A stretch of DNA of 45,827 bases from Rossellomorea vietnamensis NBRC 101237 (GTDB lineage: Bacteria > Bacillota > Bacilli > Bacillales > Bacillaceae_B). Positions 1-8,301 of the stretch are shown here, piece by piece. Position numbers and translations under genes: made by a program. The notes beneath the pieces are model-generated. The model saw nothing but the letters and a program-made list of their open reading frames with translations. It was not told where the DNA came from and did not search any database. Numbering within the stretch: position 1 is the stretch's first letter; each line of letters opens with the position of its first letter. Location of the stretch: the NCBI RefSeq assembly GCF_001591825.1, contig NZ_BCVQ01000033.1, forward strand, positions 1-45,827. Direction: 5' to 3'.

Positions 1-71
1 CAACTGGAGCGGAAATCAACCACTACTCACTACATCCAAAAGCAATGGTATTTACGTATACAGCCAAATGA
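1..71 (+). CDS. C-terminal end of an unidentified protein (partial)
   Basis: The frame beginning at base 3 is open from the window edge to a TGA at 69-71 and would encode a tail ending HPKAMVFTYTAK. A rho-independent terminator begins three bases after that stop, which is what one expects at the end of a transcription unit and is the main reason to prefer this frame. The gene starts outside the window, and 22 residues are too few to name it. The other two forward frames are also open here, so the call is tentative. Confidence 0.4.
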   Translation, partial: TGAEINHYSLHPKAMVFTYTAK

Positions 72-73
72 TG

Positions 74-129
74 AATCCGAACGATTTCGATTTTCAAAAA
101 GAATCTCGAATGATTGTTCGGATTTTCTT
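74..129 (+). terminator. Terminator of the gene entering from the left edge
   Basis: The arms AATCCGAACGAT (74-85) and ATTGTTCGGATT (113-124) pair with one G-U, and the second arm runs into a T-rich stretch (TTCTTTT). The hairpin separates the partial upstream gene from yjaZ. Confidence 0.7.
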
Positions 130-220
130 TTATCTAAACACTTATGTCCCTGGCTCTTTTTGTTGTGAATCTTTCCTCTTTCACATATACATGTTAAAAA
201 ACATGGAAAGAGGGATGAAG

Positions 221-982
221 GTGGCAGTCATACCTACAGATGAGTGGTTGGCAGAGTGGATTGATAATCCCTTGGATCTTCTCAAGAAAACGAAAAATGG
301 CAAAGACGATCAGCAATCCTTTTATCAATACCTCACAAAGCACGGAATGTATCGTTCTGCGCGTCTCGCAGAAGATATTTACGAAAAAATGAAAGAAAAG
401 AAACTTTGGGAACGATTTGCTCTCTTTGAAAAAAAATATAAGCGGAAGTGGAATGGACCGAGCGTCCCGATCTATCTATTCCCCGTACAGGAAAAAAGGG
501 GGATGTTCCAGTCATCCATGAAAAAATCAGGGGTATGCTTCAAAGATGAAATCTTCTTTTTCGTTACGGACCAGGAAGATCCTAAAGAGTATGAAGCGTT
601 ATTTGTCCATGAATATCATCACTGTGTCAGAATGAAGCGGTTAAGCAAAAAGGAGGATCACTACACGCTCCTTGACTCCATCATTTTTGAGGGGCTGGCA
701 GAAACGGCTGTCAAAGAATACTGTGGAGAGAAATATGTGGCTCCCTGGACAAAAGCGTATGATGAACAGGAATTGTCCCGCTACTATGAAAAATGGATAG
801 AGCCCAATTTGGAAGTGAGGCGGGATAGTCCCCTGCATGATCAGCTGCTTCTTGGACAGAAATCCTTTCCGAAAATGCTCGGCTATTCATCGGGCTACCG
901 ATTGGTGCAACAGTTTTTAAAGAAACAGGATTCGTCAACCCTTTCCCTCATAGGAGAACCGTCAGCAGCATTTTTGCCATAG
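221..982 (+). CDS. yjaZ: YjaZ-like DUF2268 family putative zinc protease
   Basis: This 253-residue protein has no obvious signal peptide and carries HEYHH in the middle (H-E-Y-H-H, encoded near 610-625). That is the HExxH zinc-binding and catalytic pattern of the DUF2268 predicted Zn-dependent proteases. Downstream, FEGLAE resembles the ExxxE segment that supplies the third zinc ligand in gluzincins. GTG at 221 is chosen because AGAGGG lies six bases upstream; ATG at 215 or 203 is possible, and the longer open frame from 68 lacks a ribosome site. The position upstream of yjbA and trpS matches B. subtilis yjaZ, whose function is unknown. Proteolytic activity is inferred from the motif only. 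Confidence 0.8.
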   Translation: MAVIPTDEWLAEWIDNPLDLLKKTKNGKDDQQSFYQYLTKHGMYRSARLAEDIYEKMKEKKLWERFALFEKKYKRKWNGPSVPIYLFPVQEKRGMFQSSMKKSGVCFKDEIFFFVTDQEDPKEYEALFVHEYHHCVRMKRLSKKEDHYTLLDSIIFEGLAETAVKEYCGEKYVAPWTKAYDEQELSRYYEKWIEPNLEVRRDSPLHDQLLLGQKSFPKMLGYSSGYRLVQQFLKKQDSSTLSLIGEPSAAFLP

Positions 983-1118
983 AAATCAAGGGGATTGCTG
1001 AATCTGATCTTCCTGAAATTAGAATGTCCTGTGCCGTCATATCTTCCTGTTCTTTTCATAAAATATACTAAGCATGGACGGGCTCCAATATCTAAATGTA
1101 AGGATAGAGGCGGAAGGT

Positions 1119-1328
1119 ATGGTGGTACAATTGTTCGGGCTCTTTATAGGATTTGGACTGGCTGTTTCAGGAGGAGTAAGTTTAATCATGTATTTAAACT
1201 TGCTTACGACCGGAATGACATTTGCAGACTATATAGTCTTCGTCTCCACACGTGTCGAATGTTATTTATTCCTTTTGGGAATCCTCGTCATCACCCTCTC
1301 GATCTATATACCCCGCAGAAAAATATAA
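1119..1328 (+). CDS. Small two-helix membrane protein of unknown function
   Basis: The 69-residue product has two hydrophobic segments, about residues 3-25 and 43-63, separated by a short polar loop, and ends in a basic RRKI tail. It is therefore probably an integral membrane protein with both ends on the same side. ATG at 1119 is chosen because AGGATAGAGG sits eight bases upstream; an in-frame ATG at 1074 lacks a ribosome site. I do not recognise the family. It lies alone between yjaZ and yjbA on the same strand. Coding is supported by the ribosome site and the long hydrophobic pattern, but the gene could be lineage-specific. Confidence 0.6.
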   Translation: MVVQLFGLFIGFGLAVSGGVSLIMYLNLLTTGMTFADYIVFVSTRVECYLFLLGILVITLSIYIPRRKI

Positions 1329-1331
1329 TCA

Positions 1332-1355
1332 CTATCATAAAACCCCTTATGATAG
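1332..1355. promoter_or_regulatory. Perfect 9-bp inverted repeat upstream of yjbA
   Basis: CTATCATAA (1332-1340) and TTATGATAG (1347-1355) are exact inverted copies around the six-base loop AACCCC. No T-run follows, so it is a weak terminator candidate at best. It could be a protein-binding dyad or an RNA hairpin in the yjbA leader. Confidence 0.4.
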
Positions 1356-1423
1356 GAATAAATTTACACGGATTAGCCTATACTGATTGACAAATAAGAT
1401 TGAAGCAAAGCGAGGGGTCAATC

Positions 1424-2173
1424 ATGTTATATCTTCATGATGTATGGGTAAATTGGTTCGAAGGCGAAGAAAATGGTTACAATGTCTGCCATTTTCATGA
1501 GTGGAGAAAAGAGGACGTTATTGAATTACTGGATCAGGTTCCTCTGATTAAAGTAGACACGACACTGTTTCATTACATCGAGAATGATCTATCAGAGTTA
1601 CCTCAACAACTGCTCCATCATGTCTATCAAAAAGCGTATCTTCGAAAAAACCACGAACGGATCCAGTTGGATTATTGTTTCATTGTGACGGATGGTACCG
1701 GGATACTGGCAGTGGACACAATCGGATATACCGTTCCAATCAGAAAAAGCAGGCTGATACCAAGACAGGAACAACTGGTGTATGAAATGGTCGAAAGTCA
1801 TGAAACGGTACAGTATTCCATTGAGCCGGACGGTAAAAGGGAGGATGCGTATCATATTCTTTCCCCGAATCCTTATATGATGAGTGGGCTAACGCGGAAG
1901 GAAAGACAATTGAAGCAGCTGTTATTCATGGCCCTTGATCAACTTCACAGTTCAAACAACACGGCGGAAATCCGCTATTGGTACACCGAATGGGCACCAG
2001 AGCGCTACCGCACCATACAGGAAATGGATTTCGAAGACATATGGCAGATGCTATATGAAGAAACCCAGTACGGTTGGTCGGACAAGCACCTCACTCTCTG
2101 TGAAAATTTGATAAAGGGACAACCATTTTTCGAAAAACTATGGGAAGTGGAGAACCGTCCTAAGGTAAATTGA
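1424..2173 (+). CDS. yjbA: YjbA, UPF0736/DUF3603 family protein
   Basis: This 249-residue soluble protein begins [20 protein letters not shown] and is rich in aromatic and acidic residues, like the Bacillus UPF0736 family. No function is established for the family and I see no catalytic motif. ATG at 1424 is chosen because GCGAGGGG lies six bases upstream; a TTG eight codons earlier has no ribosome site. The gene stands directly before trpS, which faces it, exactly as in B. subtilis. It is followed by its own hairpin terminator, so it appears to be a single-gene unit. Confidence 0.85.
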   Translation: MLYLHDVWVNWFEGEENGYNVCHFHEWRKEDVIELLDQVPLIKVDTTLFHYIENDLSELPQQLLHHVYQKAYLRKNHERIQLDYCFIVTDGTGILAVDTIGYTVPIRKSRLIPRQEQLVYEMVESHETVQYSIEPDGKREDAYHILSPNPYMMSGLTRKERQLKQLLFMALDQLHSSNNTAEIRYWYTEWAPERYRTIQEMDFEDIWQMLYEETQYGWSDKHLTLCENLIKGQPFFEKLWEVENRPKVN

Positions 2174-2184
2174 TACTTCGCATG

Positions 2185-2220
2185 AAAACCTTGAGTCAGG
2201 AGTGGGCTTGAGGTTTTTTT
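2185..2220 (+). terminator. yjbA terminator
   Basis: AAAACCTTGAG (2185-2195) pairs with CTTGAGGTTTT (2207-2217) through two G-U pairs, and the right arm ends in a run of seven T. Confidence 0.7.
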
Positions 2221-2235
2221 GTATGCCGGCAGGAA

Positions 2236-2271
2236 AAAGGCCAGACACCGCGCAAGCAGTCTCTGGCCTTT
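2236..2271 (-). terminator. trpS terminator
   Basis: A perfect 10-bp stem, AAAGGCCAGA (2236-2245) with TCTGGCCTTT (2262-2271), begins just past the trpS stop. On the minus strand it ends in five T. It may also stop readthrough from yjbA. Confidence 0.8.
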
Positions 2272-2275
2272 CTGT

Positions 2276-3569
<1,294 letters not shown>

Positions 3570-3575
3570 GTAAAT

Positions 3576-3604
3576 ATTATATGAGAAAAAAAGGGTGAAT
3601 TCAA
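3576..3604 (-). promoter_or_regulatory. Sigma-A promoter of the trpS T-box transcript
   Basis: On the minus strand, TTGAAT (complement of 3599-3604) and TATAAT (complement of 3576-3581) are separated by exactly 17 bases and place the start near 3569, at the beginning of the T-box. Confidence 0.75.
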
Positions 3605-3984
3605 GTGTACAGAAGGTAGGTCATGATAATCGAAAGGACGAATGCGAGTCCACCGATCAATAAAAAGGATTTCGTAATGGAGTAGGAGCGTTGTACACCA
3701 TATTCCTCGTGAGCTTCTTTCATCTCATCCAGGTCATCGAACTGGGATATATACTTTCCCTGTTTCGTGCTGTGGCGAAATCTTTTAAGGGCGTACACGA
3801 TCCCGTTGAAAAATCCCTTTCCAAAAATATAAAGGAGGGCACCGATACTGTTATAGGCAATCCCGATGACAAACAAACTGTCTATAATAGAAAGAAACAG
3901 ATCTTTTTCCTGCAGTGAAGCCACTACCAGGGCAATGATAAAAATAAGAAAGGTAAGTATGTTGAACAATTTCATTCGTTTCAT
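3601..3984 (-). CDS. DUF3899 family membrane protein
   Basis: The 127-residue product has three hydrophobic segments: an N-terminal helix (about residues 4-22), a second at about 30-50, and a C-terminal helix (about 105-125). A charged soluble stretch, DDLDEMKEAHEEYG, lies between the last two. This arrangement fits the DUF3899 membrane family of Bacillaceae; function is unknown. ATG at 3984 is chosen because AAGGAG lies four bases upstream, although an in-frame ATG at 4041 extends the frame. The stop codon abuts the -35 region of trpS, so the two minus-strand units are packed without a gap and readthrough into trpS is possible. Confidence 0.75.
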   Translation of the reverse strand: MKRMKLFNILTFLIFIIALVVASLQEKDLFLSIIDSLFVIGIAYNSIGALLYIFGKGFFNGIVYALKRFRHSTKQGKYISQFDDLDEMKEAHEEYGVQRSYSITKSFLLIGGLAFVLSIIMTYLLYT

Positions 3985-4011
3985 AATGCTCCTTAAGATG
4001 TTTTTAACCAA

Positions 4012-4041
4012 AGTATACATGAAGGGAGAAGAATAATTCAA
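4012..4041 (-). promoter_or_regulatory. Probable sigma-A promoter of the DUF3899 gene
   Basis: On the minus strand, TTGAAT (complement of 4036-4041) and TATACT (complement of 4012-4017) are 18 bases apart, a short distance before the ribosome site. Confidence 0.55.
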
Positions 4042-4235
4042 TCCTCATTCATATATATACAATTCTTTCAAAAGTGTATAAGGGAAGACAACAGACATCC
4101 ATACAGGGCGTACACACGAACGGTATCTTATTTCAAATGTTGAAAGAGAGGGAAATAAGTATTAATTCTATTATTTATATTTAGTCTGATGTTTTAATAT
4201 TTATAATAGAAGGGGAGTGTCGGAAGAAGAAAAAT

Positions 4236-4267
4236 CATCCACAATGTAAAATGATTTTACATGGATG
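4236..4267. promoter_or_regulatory. 19-bp palindrome upstream of the opp operon, possible operator
   Basis: ATGTAAAATGATTTTACAT (4244-4262) is a perfect dyad with 9-bp arms around a single central base. It is flanked by CATCC (4236-4240) and GGATG (4263-4267), which extend the symmetry with a three-base offset. It lies about 140 bases upstream of the oppA -35 in a 510-base region that otherwise holds no gene. The one-base centre is too tight for an RNA hairpin of the whole sequence, so a DNA-binding dimer is the more natural reading. I do not recognise the regulator. Confidence 0.5.
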
Positions 4268-4309
4268 AAATTTATGATTGTAACAATTGTAATGGGACAA
4301 ACTCTCTAA

Positions 4310-4324
4310 AATATTCAGAAAAAA
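4310..4324 (+). promoter_or_regulatory. Secondary CodY-like box upstream of oppA
   Basis: AATATTCAGAAAAAA matches the CodY consensus AATTTTCWGAAAATT at 12 of 15 positions. It lies 76 bases upstream of the oppA -35. Alone it would be weak; its value is as a companion to the stronger box at 4436-4450. Confidence 0.4.
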
Positions 4325-4399
4325 CGTTGATGTAACAGGGTTTCAACAACAATATACCTACTAATCTGATAATTTGGCAAAAAAACTGTTAAATTCATA

Positions 4400-4427
4400 T
4401 TGCAATAATTTCTCTATCATGTATAAT
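4400..4427 (+). promoter_or_regulatory. Sigma-A promoter of oppA
   Basis: TTGCAA (4400-4405) and a consensus TATAAT (4422-4427) are 16 bases apart; the start should fall near 4434, about 60 bases before the oppA ATG. Confidence 0.75.
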
Positions 4428-4435
4428 AAGTAACA

Positions 4436-4457
4436 AATCTTCTGAAAATTAGAAGAT
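4436..4457 (+). promoter_or_regulatory. CodY box and 5'-end hairpin at the oppA transcription start
   Basis: AATCTTCTGAAAATT (4436-4450) matches the CodY consensus AATTTTCWGAAAATT at 14 of 15 positions and starts nine bases after the -10, where bound CodY would block transcription. The same bases form a perfect 7-bp inverted repeat, ATCTTCT (4437-4443) with AGAAGAT (4451-4457), which would be a stem-loop within a few bases of the mRNA 5' end. Repression in nutrient-rich conditions is inferred from the known role of CodY. Confidence 0.7.
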
Positions 4458-4494
4458 AAATAAATATGAGATTTACGAGGAGGTCAATTTCAAG

Positions 4495-6147
4495 ATGAAG
4501 AAAAAGTTTTCATTCTTGCTGGTTCTTCTTCTGGCTCTAAGTACTTTCTTGGCTGCTTGTGGCGGCGACAAGAAGACTGAGGGCAATGAGGAAGGATCAG
4601 GTGCAGGCGGTTCTGACGAAAAGAAAGAACAAGTACTTAACCTGCTGGAGGCGTCTGAGATCCCATCGATGGACTCTACTCTGGCAACTGACGCTGTTTC
4701 ATTCAACGTAATGAACAACGTATTGGAAGGTCTTTACCGTTTAGGTGAAAATGACGAGGCAGTTCTAGGTATGGCTGCTGAAGAACCACAAATCAGTGAA
4801 GATGGCAAAACTTACACATTCAAGATCCGTGATGCGAAATGGTCAAATGGAGACCCTGTTACGGCTAACGACTTCGTTTACGCTTGGAAAAAAGCTTTAA
4901 ACCCTGACACTGGTGCAGAGTATGCGTACATCATGTACGATATCAAAAACGCTGCTAAAGTAAATGCTGGTGACCTACCAGTTGATGAATTAGGTGTTAA
5001 AGCAACTGATGACAAAACATTAGAAGTTCAGCTTGAAACTCCGGTACCATATTTCAAAGCTTTACTTTCTTTCGCAACATTCTATCCTCAAAATCAAAAA
5101 TTCGTGGAAGAGCAAGGCGACAAGTTCGGTCTTGAAGCTGACACGGTTGTGTATAACGGACCATTCACTCTTTCTGAGTGGAAGCATGAGCAAAGCTTCA
5201 AACTTTCTAAAAACGAAGATTACTGGGATGCAGAAACTGTGAAGTTGAAAGAAGTTAATTTCAACATCGTTAAAGATACTGCTACTGGTGTTAACCTTTA
5301 TGAAACAAACAAAGCGGATATCGCTGGTCTATCAGCTGAATTCGTTGACAAGTACAAATCAGATGAAAACTTCAAAACAAGAGCTGCTACGTCTGTATAC
5401 TTCTTACGTTTAAACCAAGGTAATGAAGTATTGAAAAATGTAAATGCTCGTAAAGCAATCGATGCTGCTTATGACAAGCAAGGTATGGTTGACGTACTTC
5501 TTAATAACGGATCCATCCCTGCGTACTACTTAGTACCAAAAGATTTCGTAACAGGTCCTGATGGAACTGAATACCGTGAAGCTGTTGGCGACTTTGGTGG
5601 ATTCGACGCTAAGAAAGCTGCAGACTACTGGGCTAAGGCAAAAGAAGAGTTAGGTAAAGATTCTATTGAATTAGAACTATTAAACTATGACTCTGACAGC
5701 TCTAAGAAAATCGGTGAATTCCTAAAAGAACAACTTGAGCAAAACCTTGAAGGATTAACGGTTAAGATCAAAGCTCAACCATTCAAGCAAAAGCTTGAAT
5801 TAGAAACTAAAGGTCAATATGACTTCTCTTTCGCTGGTTGGGGTCCTGACTATCCAGATCCGATGACTTTCGTTGACATGTTCGTGACTGACGGTGCTCA
5901 TAACCAAATGGGTTACTCAAATCCTGAATATGACAAGAAAATTGAACAAGCTAAAGGTGAACTTCTTGACGATTTAGATGCACGCTGGCAGGCAATGGTT
6001 GACGCTGAAAAGATTCTTTTCGATGATCAAGCGATCAGTCCAATGTATCAAAAAGGCGTTTCTTATCTAGAGCGTCCGTATGTTAAGAATGTTCTACGTC
6101 ATTCATTTGGTGCAGATAATTCATACAAATGGGCTTCAATTGAGTAA
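4495..6147 (+). CDS. oppA: Oligopeptide ABC transporter substrate-binding lipoprotein OppA
   Basis: This extracellular receptor binds oligopeptides and delivers them to the OppBC channel. The 550-residue protein starts with a lipoprotein signal peptide whose lipobox LAAC places the lipidated cysteine at residue 22, followed by a polar, Gly- and Glu-rich linker. The body is a class C (SBP_bac_5) binding protein, with typical features such as DAKWSNGDPVTANDFVYAWK-like N-terminal sequence and GWGPDYPDP near residue 450. AGGAGGT precedes the ATG. Codon use is strongly biased to GCT, AAA, GTT and CTT, unlike its neighbours, which fits a highly expressed protein. In Bacillus, Opp also imports signalling peptides for competence and sporulation. 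Confidence 0.95.
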   Translation: MKKKFSFLLVLLLALSTFLAACGGDKKTEGNEEGSGAGGSDEKKEQVLNLLEASEIPSMDSTLATDAVSFNVMNNVLEGLYRLGENDEAVLGMAAEEPQISEDGKTYTFKIRDAKWSNGDPVTANDFVYAWKKALNPDTGAEYAYIMYDIKNAAKVNAGDLPVDELGVKATDDKTLEVQLETPVPYFKALLSFATFYPQNQKFVEEQGDKFGLEADTVVYNGPFTLSEWKHEQSFKLSKNEDYWDAETVKLKEVNFNIVKDTATGVNLYETNKADIAGLSAEFVDKYKSDENFKTRAATSVYFLRLNQGNEVLKNVNARKAIDAAYDKQGMVDVLLNNGSIPAYYLVPKDFVTGPDGTEYREAVGDFGGFDAKKAADYWAKAKEELGKDSIELELLNYDSDSSKKIGEFLKEQLEQNLEGLTVKIKAQPFKQKLELETKGQYDFSFAGWGPDYPDPMTFVDMFVTDGAHNQMGYSNPEYDKKIEQAKGELLDDLDARWQAMVDAEKILFDDQAISPMYQKGVSYLERPYVKNVLRHSFGADNSYKWASIE

Positions 6148-6172
6148 GTATTAACTCAGTAGACACACCTTT

Positions 6173-6210
6173 AAAGGGAGAGCGTATGCATGAGCATATG
6201 CTCTCCTTTT
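6173..6210 (+). terminator. Partial terminator between oppA and oppB
   Basis: A strong 17-bp stem with GGAGAGCGTATGC (6177-6189) and GCATATGCTCTCC (6194-6206) around a four-base loop is extended by A-T pairs and followed only by TTTT. It probably stops a fraction of transcripts after oppA, so that the binding protein is made in excess over the membrane parts. Confidence 0.75.
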
Positions 6211-6249
6211 CCAGTGAATGTCGATAATTATCAAAAAAGTAAAAATACA

Positions 6250-6277
6250 TTGAAAATTTGTCGAAAATAGCTATAAT
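6250..6277 (+). promoter_or_regulatory. Internal sigma-A promoter for oppBCDF
   Basis: TTGAAA (6250-6255) and TATAAT (6272-6277) are 16 bases apart, 43 bases before the oppB start and downstream of the hairpin. This would allow oppBCDF expression independent of oppA. Confidence 0.6.
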
Positions 6278-6319
6278 TAAAAATGTAGAAAAAATAAGAT
6301 AAAAAAGGGGGGCTAAAGA

Positions 6320-7249
6320 ATGGTCAGATATACAATTCAACGTATCGTCTATATGATCATCACTTTGCTTATCATTGCAACCGCCACTTTCTTTCTGATG
6401 AAGCTCCTGCCTGGATCTCCACTGCAAAACACAGAAAGGCTGTCTCCGGAACAACAACAAATCATCCTGGATAAATACGGTCTCAACGACCCGCTGCCAG
6501 AACAATATATCAACTATATGGTCGGGCTGGCTAAAGGAGATTTGGGGTTATCCTTCCAATATGATAATCGCCCGGTTACTCAAATTCTTGGCAGTCGTAT
6601 TGGTCCTTCCTCACTTTTAGGATTTCAAGCCATGGTATTAGGAACATTTATAGGACTGTTAGTAGGTATCATTGCTGCAATTAAACACAATACTTGGTTA
6701 GACTATGGATCTACTTTCATGGCGGTATTGGGAATATCGATTCCGTCCTTTGTATTTGCAGCGTTATTACAATATTATGTAGGGGTCAAACTTGAATGGC
6801 TTCCAGTAGCACTTTGGGGTGAGTATAAGCATACCATTCTACCTACACTAGCACTTACAGTCGGTGTAGTAGCCACTATTGCCCGTTTTATGAGAACAGA
6901 AATGTTAGAGATTTTAAACTCTGATTATATCTTACTAGCAACTGCCAAAGGTATATCAAAGACGGGTACCATTGTGAAGCACGGAGTTAGAAATGCCATG
7001 ATTCCAATTGTTACCATTCTTGGGCCCATGACAGTAGCAGTTATGACTGGATCACTGGTTGTAGAGCGAATTTTTGCGGTTCCTGGATTAGGGGAACAAT
7101 TCGTCTTATCAATCAACACGAATGATTATACGGTCATTATGGGAATTACCCTTTTCTTTAGTGCTTTATTCATTGGTGTCATTTTCTTGGTAGATATCCT
7201 TTACGGAATCATTGATCCGCGTATTCGCTTAGCTGGAGGGAAGAAATAA
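6320..7249 (+). CDS. oppB: Oligopeptide ABC transporter permease OppB
   Basis: One of the two membrane subunits that form the peptide channel. The 309-residue protein has an N-terminal helix, a periplasmic-type region with PGSPLQNTE, then five further helices. The ABC permease EAA loop appears as LATAKGISKTGTIVKHGVRN about two thirds along, the contact site for the ATPases. Start ATG at 6320 follows AAAAGGGGGG. It overlaps oppC by one base (TAATG), indicating translational coupling. The second half of the gene is visibly richer in TTA, GTA and ATT codons than the first, but the protein reads through normally. Confidence 0.95.
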   Translation: MVRYTIQRIVYMIITLLIIATATFFLMKLLPGSPLQNTERLSPEQQQIILDKYGLNDPLPEQYINYMVGLAKGDLGLSFQYDNRPVTQILGSRIGPSSLLGFQAMVLGTFIGLLVGIIAAIKHNTWLDYGSTFMAVLGISIPSFVFAALLQYYVGVKLEWLPVALWGEYKHTILPTLALTVGVVATIARFMRTEMLEILNSDYILLATAKGISKTGTIVKHGVRNAMIPIVTILGPMTVAVMTGSLVVERIFAVPGLGEQFVLSINTNDYTVIMGITLFFSALFIGVIFLVDILYGIIDPRIRLAGGKK

Positions 7250-8283
7250 TGGGAGCAAAACAAAAGAAACAAGAGCAACTAGACCAACTTAGTCCAGACC
7301 TCTTCCAACCCCAACAGGCTAGTGGAGACGAGGCAGAAAAAATTTCACGTCCAAGCTTAAACTTTTGGCAGGATTCATGGCTTCGTTTGCGCAAGAATAA
7401 GGGTGCACTTGTAGGGATCATCATCACTGTCATCATCGTATTCTTTGCCATATTCGGTCCTGGAATGAACGAATATAAATTCAGTGATCAAAATATCCGT
7501 CATGCAAAGCTGCCTCCGAAAATTGAAGCGCTTTCAGGGATCAGCTGGCTTCCGTTTGACGGAAAAGACGCTGACGGTTTTGATGTGTATGAATCGAGAC
7601 AAATCAAAGAGAATTACTGGTTTGGTACAGATGACCTGGGACGTGACTTATGGACACGTACTTGGAACGGAACACGCGTCTCTCTATACATCGGGATACT
7701 TGCCGCGATCATTGATTTCCTAATCGGGATTTCATACGGTGGGATTTCCGCTTACTATGGTGGAAGAGTCGATGACGTAATGCAACGGATCGTTGAAATT
7801 TTGGTAGGGATACCAAATCTGATTGTTGTCATCCTTTTCATCCTGATATTTGAACCGGGTATTTTCTCCATAACGATGGCGATGGTCATAACCGGCTGGG
7901 TCGGTATGTCAAGGATTGTCCGTGGACAAGTCCTACAATTAAAGAATCAGGAATTTGTCCTTGCTTCCCGTACATTAGGGGCAAGCAGTAATCGATTGAT
8001 CTTCAAACACCTGCTACCGAACGTAATGGGACCAGTCATCATTACAACAATGTTCACGGTTCCTGCTGCAATATATACAGAAGCATTCTTAAGCTTTATC
8101 GGATTAGGGATCGCTCCACCTAAAGCGTCTCTCGGATCATTGGTTAATGAAGGATACAGATCTATCCAATCATATCCACATATGATGCTTGTACCATCCG
8201 CTGTCATTTCATTAGTCATTCTAAGCTTTAACTTAATGGCCGATGGACTGCGTGACGCACTAGATCCGAAAATGCGTAAGTAA
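7249..8283 (+). CDS. oppC: Oligopeptide ABC transporter permease OppC
   Basis: The second channel subunit of the peptide importer. This 344-residue protein has the long cytoplasmic N-terminus typical of OppC (rich in Gln, Glu and Lys), a first helix at about residues 57-77, and an extracytoplasmic stretch. Then comes WFGTDDLGRDLWTR, a hallmark of the OppC/DppC family. Five more helices follow, with the EAA loop LASRTLGASSNRLIFKHLLP around residues 235-254. The start overlaps the oppB stop by one base and the oppD start lies 18 bases after its stop, so it sits inside one operon. Confidence 0.95.
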   Translation: MGAKQKKQEQLDQLSPDLFQPQQASGDEAEKISRPSLNFWQDSWLRLRKNKGALVGIIITVIIVFFAIFGPGMNEYKFSDQNIRHAKLPPKIEALSGISWLPFDGKDADGFDVYESRQIKENYWFGTDDLGRDLWTRTWNGTRVSLYIGILAAIIDFLIGISYGGISAYYGGRVDDVMQRIVEILVGIPNLIVVILFILIFEPGIFSITMAMVITGWVGMSRIVRGQVLQLKNQEFVLASRTLGASSNRLIFKHLLPNVMGPVIITTMFTVPAAIYTEAFLSFIGLGIAPPKASLGSLVNEGYRSIQSYPHMMLVPSAVISLVILSFNLMADGLRDALDPKMRK

Positions 8284-8301
8284 TGGAAGGGAGATAATAC
8301 A

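Noticed and set aside
1057..1065. Sigma-K -10-like CATAAAATA before the small membrane gene at 1119
   Set aside because: There is no AC at 16 or 17 bases upstream, and the neighbouring genes are not sporulation genes.
6600..7249. Change to more AT-rich codons in the second half of oppB as a sign of recombination
   Set aside because: The reading frame and family features are intact and I cannot compute a composition test; local codon drift explains it as well.
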